Shown here: positions 24,754-33,518 of the stretch, in pieces
Layout: the number at the start of each line of letters is the position of its first letter
How positions within the stretch are numbered: position 1 is the first letter of the stretch
Assembly: GCF_002925905.1 (NCBI RefSeq)
Contig: NZ_PRDB01000007.1
Span: 62,001-126,000 of the forward strand
DNA: 64,000 nucleotides
Direction of reading: 5' to 3'
Source: Klebsiella michiganensis
Lineage (GTDB): Bacteria > Pseudomonadota > Gammaproteobacteria > Enterobacterales > Enterobacteriaceae
Translations under genes and position numbers: made by a program
Notes under the pieces: generated by a model
Databases searched by the model: none
Seen by the model: the letters and a program-made list of their open reading frames with translations, nothing else
Told to the model about the DNA's origin: nothing

Positions 24754-25689
24754 TTACGCGTAAAACGCCAGCCGCTCCGCCAGCAGGTCAACAAACGCCT
24801 GGCGATCGACATCGAGCATCACCGTTGCGTTCGGCTTCCTGCCGGTCAGATTGTAGAAATCGACCACGGTCATTCCCTGTGTATATTTCCCCTGCGTTTC
24901 CACGCCGACCCAGCGTTCAACGGTGGTAAACATCTCCGGCTTCAGCAGCCAGGCAATGGTGCACGGGTCGTGCAGCGGCGCGCCGACAAAGCCCCATTTC
25001 TCATCCTTATGGTACTCAAGGAAGAAGTCGAGCAGTTCGGCGACGATGGTGGATATCGGGTTGCCAATGCGGCGGAAGCGCTCAATATCCTCAACGTGAA
25101 TTTGCGCTTTATGGGTGACGTCTAACCCGGCCATCACCACCGGAATGCCGGACTGGAAAACGATCTCCGCCGCTTCCGGGTCGACGTAGATATTAAACTC
25201 GACCGCCGGCTGCCAGTTACCCAGCACCATCGCACCGCCCATTATCACGATGCGGGCAATTTTGGCATGCAGTTCAGGGTGGCTGTTGAGCAGCAGGGCG
25301 ACGTTGGTTTGCGGGCCGGTTGCGACGATGGTGACCGGCTCGGCGCTGTCGCGCAGGGTTTTGGCCATCAGCTCGACGGCGGTGCACGTCTGGGCGGCAA
25401 AGCCCGGTTCCGGCAGCGCCGGACCGTCAAGACCGCTCTCGCCATGCACGTTATCGGCGATAATCAGCTCCCGCATCAACGGCTTGAGCGCGCCGCCGGC
25501 TACCGGAATATCCGGGCGCTTAAGCAGGGTGAGCATCCGCAGGACGTTGCGCAGGGTTTTGTCCGGGGTCTGATTTCCCGCGGAAGAGGTGACGGCTTTA
25601 ACATTGAGTTCGGGTGAGGCGAGGGCAAGAACGAGGGCAATCGCGTCATCATGACCCGGATCGCAATCGATAATCACTGGCAGTGCCAT
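24754..25689 (-). CDS. rihA: Pyrimidine-specific ribonucleoside hydrolase RihA
   Basis: 311 residues, matching E. coli RihA almost end to end. The calcium-binding aspartate cluster DCDPGHDDA is at residues 8-16 and the active-site histidine is in [12 protein letters not shown] near residue 240. It splits cytidine and uridine to base and ribose. In E. coli rihA lies elsewhere, beside gltIJKL; here it sits alone between curA and a YiiS-like gene, so it has moved or been gained. A ribosome binding site (AAGGAGC) precedes the ATG. Confidence 0.93.
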   Translation of the reverse strand: MALPVIIDCDPGHDDAIALVLALASPELNVKAVTSSAGNQTPDKTLRNVLRMLTLLKRPDIPVAGGALKPLMRELIIADNVHGESGLDGPALPEPGFAAQTCTAVELMAKTLRDSAEPVTIVATGPQTNVALLLNSHPELHAKIARIVIMGGAMVLGNWQPAVEFNIYVDPEAAEIVFQSGIPVVMAGLDVTHKAQIHVEDIERFRRIGNPISTIVAELLDFFLEYHKDEKWGFVGAPLHDPCTIAWLLKPEMFTTVERWVGVETQGKYTQGMTVVDFYNLTGRKPNATVMLDVDRQAFVDLLAERLAFYA

Positions 25690-25982
25690 AGCAGCTCCTT
25701 GTTGGCGTTATTTTGTGACAAGGGTAACGCCGTAAAGCGGTATAGACGAGGCTTAGCGCAGGATAGTGTGATGACGTGCACGATTGAGCACCGATATCGC
25801 GCGACGCCTTGCCAATCTATCTGCCTGATCCTTGCGCAATCAGGGGGTAGCCATGCGGTGGCGCAAAAAGTCGCTTCTCGCGGAGGCCTATAATGATAAA
25901 ACGACTCAACCATACAAATATTCATGGTTTGCTTTCCGCCAACGGATTCTTATTCTAAAGAAAACTTCAAGAGGTAACCGCA

Positions 25983-26282
25983 ATGAAAGATGTTGTAGAT
26001 AAATGCAGTACCAAAGGCTGCGCCATTGACGTGGGCTCGATTATTGATAATGAGGACTGCGTCTGGCGGGTAGAGAAAAACTTCGCCAGCCGCGAAGAGG
26101 CCGAGTCCACCATCGCGGCCGTCCGCGAACGTGCCCTGGCCGCCGCGCCCGCCAGCGAGCCGCCGCAGGTCGACTATACCATCGTGGCCGCCGGCGATGA
26201 GGCAAAGCTTGAGGCTTCGATTGCCTTCTCCTGCCAGGCGGAAAAGATCATTTTCGAATTGTCGTTAAGAAACGTGATTTAA
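25983..26282 (+). CDS. YiiS/YfcZ-family DUF406 protein
   Basis: 99 residues with the family start KDVVDKCSTKGCAIDVGSII and end FSCQAEKIIFELSLR, closest to E. coli YiiS. Three or four cysteines are conserved (CSTKGC, EDC, SC). Cytoplasmic, function unknown. AGAGGT precedes the ATG. E. coli yiiS lies at a different locus, so this is either a relocated yiiS or a further paralogue; I therefore give no symbol. Confidence 0.85.
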   Translation: MKDVVDKCSTKGCAIDVGSIIDNEDCVWRVEKNFASREEAESTIAAVRERALAAAPASEPPQVDYTIVAAGDEAKLEASIAFSCQAEKIIFELSLRNVI

Positions 26283-26306
26283 CGCCATCGAGCATCCACG
26301 GCTAAC

Positions 26307-26340
26307 CCTCAACAGGATCCTGCAAGCGATCCCGTTGAGG
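26307..26340. repeat. Inverted repeat between convergent genes
   Basis: CCTCAACAGGATC and GATCCCGTTGAGG form a 13-bp stem with one mismatch and an 8-base loop. There is no T tract, but its place between two convergent 3' ends suggests termination or message stability. Confidence 0.5.
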
Positions 26341-26355
26341 TCCCGCAATTAAGCG

Positions 26356-28470
26356 TTACTCAAACCGCCATGCCAGATTTAGACCGATACCGTAATTACG
26401 GCCCGGCGCCGGTTCGTAGTAGCGGCCGTTGGATTCGTTAACGATAACCGAGCCCGCGTAGCTGCGGTCGAACAGGTTATCGACGCGGCCAAACAGATCC
26501 ATATCCATTTTGCCGTAGCTCCATTTATAGCCGGTCGTCAGGCCGACCACCGTCCAGGATGGGGCTTTGGCGGTATTCTCATCGTTAGCCATAATATCGC
26601 TCATATAGCGAATATCGCTGCCCGCGTACCAGCCTTTTTCGGGCTGGTAGCCAAAGGAGGCATAGCCCATGTTGCGGGCGATCCCCGGAATGCGATTGCC
26701 TTTACAGCTGGCATCATCACAGACGTTGGTACGATAGGTCGCATCCAGCCAGGTCCAGGCCGCTTTTAAACGCCAGCTCTCGCCGAACTGCTGATCCAGC
26801 CCCAGCTCCATCCCCTGGCGACGGGTTTTCCCGGCGTTTTTGTAGCTGGTACGCCCGCCGCTGCTGGTGTCGACGACAATCTCATTGTCGGTGTCGGTCT
26901 GGAACAGCGCGGCGGTCAACAGGCCGTTGCCGATACGCGCCTTGCTGCCAATTTCAACGGTTTCGTTGGTGGACGGCTGCAGGCCAAAGTTCAGCCCGCC
27001 CTGGTCGCCGGAGCGATAGGAAAGCTCATTGATGGTCGGCGTTTCGAAACCGCGGCCGGCGGAGACGTAGACGTTCCACGCGTCGGTTACCGCATATTTC
27101 AGCGAGCCTGCCGGCAGCCATTTATGATAGCTGGCCTCGCCGCTGTCATCGGCGTTGCCCGGCGTAATGTAATAATCGTTGGAATCGAACCAAACTGAGC
27201 TGTAGCGCACGCCCGCGTCCAGAGAGAGTTTCTCGGTGAGCTGCCACTGGGTTTGCAGATAGGGATCGACGTTCCACATCAGGTTACGCTCGTTGCGGCG
27301 CAGGTCTCCCTTTTCACCGTACTGCGGCGCGCCGTCGCTCATAACAAAGTTTTCGTAACCTTTGCGGCGCTCGCTCATGGTTTCGTAATCAAGACCGGTG
27401 GTAAAGGTGACCGGCACCAGCAGCTCGCCGCGGTGGGTCCAGCGGGTATCAATTCCCTGGTAGTGACGCGTCAGGTCGATAACGCCGCCAGCATGGGTGG
27501 GTTTGAGCTGCGGCGCGCGAGGAATCGATTGATACTGGGTGGTTTCACGTTCGCCGGCGTACATCATCACGCTCAGATCGTCCTGCTCGCTCAGCTGTCG
27601 CTCGTAGCGTAAACCGGCCTGGGTCTGTTTGATGGTTTTGCGGGTATTGTACTCATCGCCTCTTGGCGACTGGCGCGGATTATTTTGCCATTCGTCGTAG
27701 CTCAGGCCGCCCGCGTCATTAGCTTTAATATCCACGCTGTTGAACAGCAGGGTCAGCTTACTGACGTCATTGATGCGCACGCCGAGCTTCGCGTTGGCAA
27801 GATTCTTACGCGCGCCGCTATGGTCGCGGGAGCCGTGGGTGGTGAAGCGGTTGGTGGAAACCACGTAGTCGACGTCGCCCGCGTGGCTGCCGTCGCCCAC
27901 CGCGCCGGTCGCTTTCATACCGTAATGCCAGGTGCCAAAGCTGCCGTAGTAGCTGCTGGCTTCGATAGTGGGCGGCTGGCTTCCGGTCTGGCTGGTGGCG
28001 TTGATCACCCCGCCGGAGGAGTTACCGTACAGGGCGGAAAAAGGCCCGCGCAGCACCTCGAGCGAATCGAGGCTGCCAATATCAATATTCGAGGTTTGCC
28101 CCTGGCCATCGGGCATGGTGGCCGGGATACCGTCGACGTAAATACGCAGCCCGCGCACGCCGTAGGTGGAGCGGGACCCGAAGCCGCGAATCGAAAGCTG
28201 CAGATCCTGCGCGTAGTTCTGGCGGTTTTGCACCTGCAGTCCCGGTACCGCGCCCAGCGACTCGGAGAGGTTTACCCGCGGCGCGGCCTGGCGCATCTCA
28301 TCGCCGTTAACCACGCTAACGGCGGCGGGGGTATCGAGTTCAGAAACCGCCGACGGCGCGGCGGTAACCACCATGGTCTGTTCAGCGGCGAGAGCGGTTG
28401 GCCCTGCGGAGACCAGCGGCAAAAGCAGAGCGGGGAGCGCGGCGGCGCGCACGGAAAGGATTTTCATCAA
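26356..28470 (-). CDS. yncD: TonB-dependent outer-membrane receptor YncD
   Basis: 704 residues. A signal peptide (to about residue 28) is followed by the TonB box region (EQTMVVTAAP), a plug domain with LQLSIRGFGSRSTYGVRG, GPFSALYGNSSGG and a 22-stranded barrel ending in LNLAWRFE. It matches E. coli YncD, a probable iron-siderophore or similar receptor whose ligand is not settled. It is divergent from yncE, and a Fur-like box lies in the 260-base gap. Two ATG codons stand at the start; either is possible. Confidence 0.93.
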   Translation of the reverse strand: MMKILSVRAAALPALLLPLVSAGPTALAAEQTMVVTAAPSAVSELDTPAAVSVVNGDEMRQAAPRVNLSESLGAVPGLQVQNRQNYAQDLQLSIRGFGSRSTYGVRGLRIYVDGIPATMPDGQGQTSNIDIGSLDSLEVLRGPFSALYGNSSGGVINATSQTGSQPPTIEASSYYGSFGTWHYGMKATGAVGDGSHAGDVDYVVSTNRFTTHGSRDHSGARKNLANAKLGVRINDVSKLTLLFNSVDIKANDAGGLSYDEWQNNPRQSPRGDEYNTRKTIKQTQAGLRYERQLSEQDDLSVMMYAGERETTQYQSIPRAPQLKPTHAGGVIDLTRHYQGIDTRWTHRGELLVPVTFTTGLDYETMSERRKGYENFVMSDGAPQYGEKGDLRRNERNLMWNVDPYLQTQWQLTEKLSLDAGVRYSSVWFDSNDYYITPGNADDSGEASYHKWLPAGSLKYAVTDAWNVYVSAGRGFETPTINELSYRSGDQGGLNFGLQPSTNETVEIGSKARIGNGLLTAALFQTDTDNEIVVDTSSGGRTSYKNAGKTRRQGMELGLDQQFGESWRLKAAWTWLDATYRTNVCDDASCKGNRIPGIARNMGYASFGYQPEKGWYAGSDIRYMSDIMANDENTAKAPSWTVVGLTTGYKWSYGKMDMDLFGRVDNLFDRSYAGSVIVNESNGRYYEPAPGRNYGIGLNLAWRFE

Positions 28471-28496
28471 AGTTACTCACAAAACGAACCAAACGG

Positions 28497-28514
28497 AACA
28501 TATGTATATATGTT
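28497..28514. promoter_or_regulatory. AT-rich palindrome upstream of yncD
   Basis: AACATA (28497-28502) and TATGTT (28509-28514) form a symmetric element 27 bases before yncD. It could be an operator; the binding protein is not known. Confidence 0.3.
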
Positions 28515-28623
28515 AGCTCTTTTGTAAATTTTTTGAAAAGACTTAACGGAATTTGAGTTAACAAATAGCAAGAATTGCGTGATGCCGAGAGCGCTACGGG
28601 TAATTAACGCTCCACATTGCGAT

Positions 28624-28647
28624 AAATAATGATTACTATTCGCATTC
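28624..28647. promoter_or_regulatory. Fur-like box in the yncD-yncE intergenic region
   Basis: AAATAATGATTACTATTCG (part of the site) resembles the GATAATGATAATCATTATC Fur consensus and the form seen before fhu/fep genes. E. coli yncE is known to be derepressed without Fur, which supports the call. It lies 84 bases before yncE and 154 before yncD. Confidence 0.55.
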
Positions 28648-28730
28648 CAAAGAAGAGCGCAAAGCGATGATTTTGCGCCCCGGAAGCACTGTCGAGCAGG
28701 CAAATATTTGTTTTATCAAAGGGAGTCGTC

Positions 28731-29792
28731 ATGTCATTACGTCATCTGTCCGCGCCGCGTCTGCGCCGTTCACTGTTGTTAACTTCGTTACTGCTGGCGG
28801 GGAGCTTTAGCGCCCACGCGGCGGAAGAAATGCTGCGCAAAGCCGTCGGCAAGGGCGCATACGAAATGGCCTATAGCCAGCAGGAGAATGCGCTGTGGGT
28901 GGCCACCTCGCAAAGCCGTTCGCTGGATAAAGGCGGTATCGTTTACCGTCTCGATCCGACGACTCTCGAAGTCACGCAGATTATTCATAACGATCTGAAA
29001 CCCTTCGGCGCGACGATCGATAACGCCACTCAGACCCTGTGGTTTGGCAACACCACCGACAGCACCGTCACCGCCATTGATGCTAAAACCGGGAAAGTGA
29101 AAGGGCGTCTGGTGCTTGACGCCCGCCAGCGCAGCGAAACCGTACGTCCGCTGGCCCCGCGCGAGCTGGCGGTCAACGAGAAAACCAACACCGTCTACAT
29201 CACCGGGCTGGGTAAAGAGAGCGTGATTTGGGTGGTGGATGGCGACAAGCTAACGCTGAAAGACACCATCGCCAATACTGGCGCAATGGCGACCGGTCTG
29301 GCGCTGGACGCGGAAGCGAACCGTATCTATACCACCAATGCCGACGGGGAACTGGTGACTATCGACAGCACCAGCAACAAAATCCTGTCGCGTAAAAAGC
29401 TGCAGGATGATGGCAAAGAGCACTTCTATCTCAACCTGAGCCTGGATACTGCCGGACATCGCGCCTTTATCACCGACGGTAAACAGCCGGAAGTGCTGGT
29501 GATCGATATTCGCGATGGCAAAGTGCTGGAGAAAATCGCCGCGCCGGAGTCCCTGGCCGTGCTGTTTAACCCGACCCGCAATGAAGCCTACGTGACGCAC
29601 CGTAAAGCCGGCGAAGTGAGCGTGATCGATGGTAAGACCTACAAAGTGGTCAAGACCTTCAAAACGCCGACTCATCCGAACAGCCTGACGCTCTCCGCCG
29701 ATGGTAAAACGCTGTACGTCAGCGTGAAGCAGGAGTCGACGCGTCAGAAAGAGGCGACCCAGCCGGATGACGTTATCCGCATCGCGCTGTGA
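28731..29792 (+). CDS. yncE: Periplasmic seven-bladed beta-propeller YncE
   Basis: 353 residues with a signal peptide ending near HAAEE, then YVTN-type propeller repeats (for example TVTAIDAKTGKVKG, VSVIDGKTYKVVKTF and ADGKTLYVSV). It matches E. coli YncE, an iron-regulated periplasmic protein reported to bind DNA, with no enzymatic role known. Pairing with the divergent receptor yncD and the Fur-like box points to iron limitation. AGGGAG precedes the ATG. Confidence 0.93.
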   Translation: MSLRHLSAPRLRRSLLLTSLLLAGSFSAHAAEEMLRKAVGKGAYEMAYSQQENALWVATSQSRSLDKGGIVYRLDPTTLEVTQIIHNDLKPFGATIDNATQTLWFGNTTDSTVTAIDAKTGKVKGRLVLDARQRSETVRPLAPRELAVNEKTNTVYITGLGKESVIWVVDGDKLTLKDTIANTGAMATGLALDAEANRIYTTNADGELVTIDSTSNKILSRKKLQDDGKEHFYLNLSLDTAGHRAFITDGKQPEVLVIDIRDGKVLEKIAAPESLAVLFNPTRNEAYVTHRKAGEVSVIDGKTYKVVKTFKTPTHPNSLTLSADGKTLYVSVKQESTRQKEATQPDDVIRIAL

Positions 29793-30024
29793 TCCTGACG
29801 GGAGGGGGCAACCTCTCCCGCCATCAGTGTGCTCGCACTGCAGCCGGGTGGCGGATTACGCCTCACCGCGCCTACAAAATGCACTGTTTTCTGTCTGCCC
29901 GAAAACCGCACCCATCCAGATATCACCCTCTGTTACAAACACTTATTAGCCTGATAAATGTAATGGCTATAAACTTACGGCTTTCCTGCGCAAGCGGGAC
30001 GGTGGCATTAATCCTGGAGAAAAG

Positions 30025-30246
30025 ATGAAAAAATCATTAATGGTTGTTTGCGCCGGCGCGATGCTGGCTCTTCTGGCGGGCTGTAGCTCAAACTATGTCA
30101 TGACGACAAAAAGCGGGCAGACTATCGTAACGCAGGGCAAGCCGAAGCTGGATAAAGATACCGGAATGACCAGCTATACTGATGAGTCGGGCAATAAGCG
30201 CCAGATTAACAGCAGCGATGTGGCTCAGCTGGTGGAAGATAATTAA
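30025..30246 (+). CDS. YgdI/YgdR-family small lipoprotein
   Basis: 73 residues. The signal ends in the lipobox LLAGC (cysteine at residue 21) and the mature part has the DUF903 pattern: NYVMTTKSGQTIVTQGKPKLDKDTGM and a final SDVAQLVE. E. coli has two such genes, ygdI and ygdR, elsewhere; this is a third member of the family by position. GGAGAAAAG precedes the ATG. Function is unknown; likely outer-membrane anchored, since the residue after the cysteine is serine. Confidence 0.88.
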   Translation: MKKSLMVVCAGAMLALLAGCSSNYVMTTKSGQTIVTQGKPKLDKDTGMTSYTDESGNKRQINSSDVAQLVEDN

Positions 30247-30255
30247 GTTGTGCGG

Positions 30256-30285
30256 TTGCGGTTTGCCCGGTGAGGCAAACCGCAA
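30256..30285. terminator. Hairpin between the lipoprotein gene and ansP
   Basis: TTGCGGTTTGCC pairs perfectly with GGCAAACCGCAA (12 bp, six-base loop) between two convergent genes. The T tract is short, but the stem strength and place support a shared terminator. Confidence 0.65.
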
Positions 30286-30291
30286 AGTGAT

Positions 30292-31752
30292 TTATTGCTG
30301 TTTTTCAATATTCGGCGCGGTGCTATGAATGTCATGCACGCGCTTGCGCACGCCAAACCAGCCGGCGACCAGCAAAACGGCAATCAGCGGAAGCGAACCG
30401 ATGGTATAAGTCCCATTCGGATAATCGAAAGCCATTAATACCAGCACGCTAAGCAGGAACAGCAGGGTCAGCCAGGAGGTAAAAGGCGCACCCGGCATCT
30501 TGAAGCTAACGTCCGCCGCTTTGCCTTCCTTGATCGCCTTACGCAGGCGCATCTGGCACACCACAATAAAGCCCCATGAAGCGATAATCCCCAGCGACGC
30601 GACGTTAAGGACAATTTCAAATACCTGCGAAGGCACCAGGTAGTTGAGGAATACCCCAACGACATACACCGCCAGCGTCGCCAGAATCCCGGCGTAGGGC
30701 ACGTGGTGGCGGCTCATTTTCGACATAAACTTCGGCGCCGAACCGCCCATCGACATGGAGCGCAGAATACGCCCGGTGCAGTAGAGGCCGGAGTTGAGGC
30801 TGGAGAGCGCGGCGGTTAACACCACAATATTCATCACGCTGCCGATATACGGCACGCCCAGCTTCGAGAAGAAGGTGACGAACGGGCTCTGCCCGGCCTG
30901 ATAGGCATTCCACGGCAGCAGCAGCACCAGCAGCAGCACTGAGCCAACGTAGAACAGACCAATACGCCAGATAACGCTGTTAATGGCGCGCGGCACCATG
31001 GTCTGCGGGTCTTTACACTCGCCAGCGGCGGTACCCACCAGTTCGATAGAGGCGAAGGCGAACACCACCCCCTGTACCAGCACCAGCGCCGGCAGCAGGC
31101 CGTGCGGGAACAGGCCGCCGTTATCGGTAATCAGGTGGAAACCGGTAGCATTGCCATCCAGCGGCTTTCCGCTGCCAAGAAAAATAGTCCCGACCACCAG
31201 AAACGCGACGATCGCCAGAACTTTCACCAGCGCGAACCAGAACTCCATCTCGGCGAACCATTTCACGCCGATCATGTTCATGGTGCCGACAATCGCCAGC
31301 GCGCCGAGGGCGAAGACCCACTGCGGAACGTCGCCAAACGCGCCCCAGTAGTGCATATACAGCGCGACGGCGGTGATATCGACGATCCCGGTCATCGCCC
31401 AGTTGATAAAGTACATCCAGCCCGCAACGTAAGCCGCTTTTTCGCCGAGGAACTCGCGGGCGTAGGAGACGAAGCTGCCGCTGGAGGGGCGATGAAGCAC
31501 CAGCTCGCCCAGCGCGCGTAAGATAAAGAACGAGAAGAGGCCGCAGACCAGATAAACCAGCGCCAGGGCCGGTCCGGCCATCTGCAGGCGCGCGCCCGCG
31601 CCGAGGAACAGGCCGGTACCAATTGCGCCGCCGATGGCAATCATCTGCACCTGACGGTTGCCCATCGCCTTGTGGTAGCCCGACTCCTGCGAGTTCAGCC
31701 AGTGGCGTTTGGCAGCGTGCTGCTCCGCCACGCTAGAGTGTTTTGTATTCAT
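30292..31752 (-). CDS. ansP: L-asparagine permease AnsP
   Basis: 486 residues, an amino acid-polyamine-organocation permease with 12 membrane helices. The family motif in helix 1 is MIAIGGAIGTGLFLGAG, and the long match to E. coli AnsP continues through SFVSYAREFLGEKAAYVAGWM. The frame is open 29 codons further upstream, but those residues do not fit; the ATG at 31752 (MNTKHSS) corresponds to the short polar head of the family. The ribosome binding site (AGGAAA) is rather distant. Confidence 0.92.
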   Translation of the reverse strand: MNTKHSSVAEQHAAKRHWLNSQESGYHKAMGNRQVQMIAIGGAIGTGLFLGAGARLQMAGPALALVYLVCGLFSFFILRALGELVLHRPSSGSFVSYAREFLGEKAAYVAGWMYFINWAMTGIVDITAVALYMHYWGAFGDVPQWVFALGALAIVGTMNMIGVKWFAEMEFWFALVKVLAIVAFLVVGTIFLGSGKPLDGNATGFHLITDNGGLFPHGLLPALVLVQGVVFAFASIELVGTAAGECKDPQTMVPRAINSVIWRIGLFYVGSVLLLVLLLPWNAYQAGQSPFVTFFSKLGVPYIGSVMNIVVLTAALSSLNSGLYCTGRILRSMSMGGSAPKFMSKMSRHHVPYAGILATLAVYVVGVFLNYLVPSQVFEIVLNVASLGIIASWGFIVVCQMRLRKAIKEGKAADVSFKMPGAPFTSWLTLLFLLSVLVLMAFDYPNGTYTIGSLPLIAVLLVAGWFGVRKRVHDIHSTAPNIEKQQ

Positions 31753-32020
31753 TGATGTCGCTATTTTCCTGTCAATGTCCATGAAGTGGTTCGTGCTGCT
31801 GGCTCTCTCATCATTCTGAGGAATGAGATAAGCGAGCATGGCGGAGAATCCTACACGTATCGGAAAATGGACGCACGCAAAAGATTTGCGGACAGCACTT
31901 GCTTAAATATCAATGAGATCGGAAGCTTTTCGGCGTTCGCGCATGATGGGGAAATTTTGCTCATCGTTTTAACGTTATTGCGCTATTATTCTCCGCCCGC
32001 GTTTTGCCCGAGAGACCACG

Positions 32021-32560
32021 ATGAAAATCAATGTAGTAGGGACCAGCGGCGTCGGCAAATCCACCCTCGCGCGTCGGCTGGCTCAGGAACTGTCACTGCC
32101 TTATATTGAAATGGATGTGCTCTACTGGCTGCCCGAGTGGCAAGGGACGCCGGACGATGAGTTCTACGCCAAACTCACCGCCGCGCTCGCCGCGCCCGGC
32201 TGGGTGCTGGACGGCAACTATAACCGCAGCCGCCCGGTAAAATGGCGCGATGTGGATCTGGTGGTATGGGTGGACTACAGCTTCTGGCGCACGATCCGCC
32301 AGGCGGTCCGTCGCGCGGCTTCACGCGCAAGCCGACGGCAGGAGCTGTGGCCCGGCACCGGCAATTGCGAAACCTTCCGCCGCTCTTTCTTTAGCCGGGA
32401 CTCTATTATTCTCTGGACGCTGAAAACCTGGCGCAACAATCGCCGGCGTTACCTGGCGGATATGCAGGACCCGCAGTATCAACACATTCGCTTTGTTCGT
32501 TTACGCGACCAGCAGCAGACCGAGGCGCTGGTGCGCGAGCTTCGGCAGAATAGCCGATAA
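32021..32560 (+). CDS. Small P-loop kinase, adenylate kinase-like
   Basis: 179 residues. Walker A is GTSGVGKST at residues 7-15. Further features of the AAA_17/'topology modulation' family follow: YIEMDVLYWLPEW, GWVLDGNYNRSR and a basic segment rich in arginine (RRAASRASRRQ) that can act as a lid. Cytoplasmic; the phosphate acceptor is not known. It stands alone between ansP and the BIME array. Confidence 0.82.
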   Translation: MKINVVGTSGVGKSTLARRLAQELSLPYIEMDVLYWLPEWQGTPDDEFYAKLTAALAAPGWVLDGNYNRSRPVKWRDVDLVVWVDYSFWRTIRQAVRRAASRASRRQELWPGTGNCETFRRSFFSRDSIILWTLKTWRNNRRRYLADMQDPQYQHIRFVRLRDQQQTEALVRELRQNSR

Positions 32561-32562
32561 TC

Positions 32563-33404
32563 CCCCGGCTCGCGCTGCGCGTAGCCGGGCTACCGGACCG
32601 CAGATTGTCGGTAACCCGTAGCCCGGGTAAGGCGTTTACGCCGCAACCCGGGGAATATGCCGTGACGTGGCATTGCTGCGGCTTCTTCCCGGCTTGCGCT
32701 GCGCTTAGCCGGGCTACCGAACCGCAGATTGCTGGTAACCCGTAGCCCGGGTAAGGCGTTTACGCCGCAACCCGGGGAATATGCCGTAACTTGGCATTGC
32801 TGCGGCTTCTTCCCGGCTTGCGCTGCGCTTAGCCGGGCTACAGGGCTACCGGACCGCAGATTGTCGGTAACCCGTAGCCCGGGTAAGGCGTTTACGCCGC
32901 AACCCGGGGAATATGCCGTGACGTGGCATTGCTGCGGCTTCTTCCCGGCTTGCGCTGCGCTTAGCCGGGCTACCGAACCGCAGATTGCTGGTAACCCGTA
33001 GCCCGGGTAAGGCGTTTACGCCGCAACCCGGGGAATATGCCGTGACGTGGCATTGCTGCGGCTTCTTCCCGGCTTGCGCTGCGCTTAGCCGGGCTACCGA
33101 ACCGCAGATTGCTGGTAACCCGTAGCCCGGGTAAGGCGTTTACGCCGCAACCCGGGGAATATGCCGTGACGTGGCATTGCTGCGGCTTCTTCCCGGCTTG
33201 CAAAGCTCCTGCCCGGGCTACCGGGCCACAGATTGCTGGTAATCCGTAGCCCGGGTAAGGCGTTTACGCCGCAACCCGGGGAATATGCCGTAACTTGGCA
33301 TTGCTGCGGCTTCTTCCCGGCTTGCACAGCTCCTGCCCGGGCTACAGGCCCACAGATTGCTGAGGACGCGTAGCCCGGGCAGATGCGCAGCATCGCCTCC
33401 GGGG
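32563..33404. repeat. Tandem array of about 124-bp BIME-like units
   Basis: The motif GTAGCCCGGGTAAGGCG begins at 32618, 32742, 32874, 32998, 33122 and 33246, that is at steps of 124, 132, 124, 124 and 124 bases. A diverged copy begins at 33370. Each unit carries two inverted REP arms (GTAGCCCGGGT...ACCCGGGG and CCCGGCTTGC...GCCGGGCTAC) separated by a 40-50 base linker with GGAATATGCCGTGACG. The third step holds an 8-base insertion (a repeated ACAGGGCT). Copies 2, 4 and 5 are nearly identical. Reading frames across the array are by-products of the repeat. A role in gyrase binding, message stability or termination is known for BIMEs in general. Confidence 0.92.
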
Positions 33405-33518
33405 CAGTTACCTCACCGCATATCTAATTTCCGGCAGAGTAAATGTAAATAAATTGTTTCTCACCAGCCGCGGGCGCTTCTAATAATGCAGACATGTTAA
33501 TCCACATGAGCCTGCGAA

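Noticed and set aside
32729-33393. Repetitive frames on both strands across the BIME array
   Set aside because: They only read through the 124-bp repeats; the apparent protein repeats are a consequence of DNA repetition.
32563-33404. CRISPR array
   Set aside because: The repeat is 124 bases long with conserved interiors, there are no unique spacers and no cas genes.
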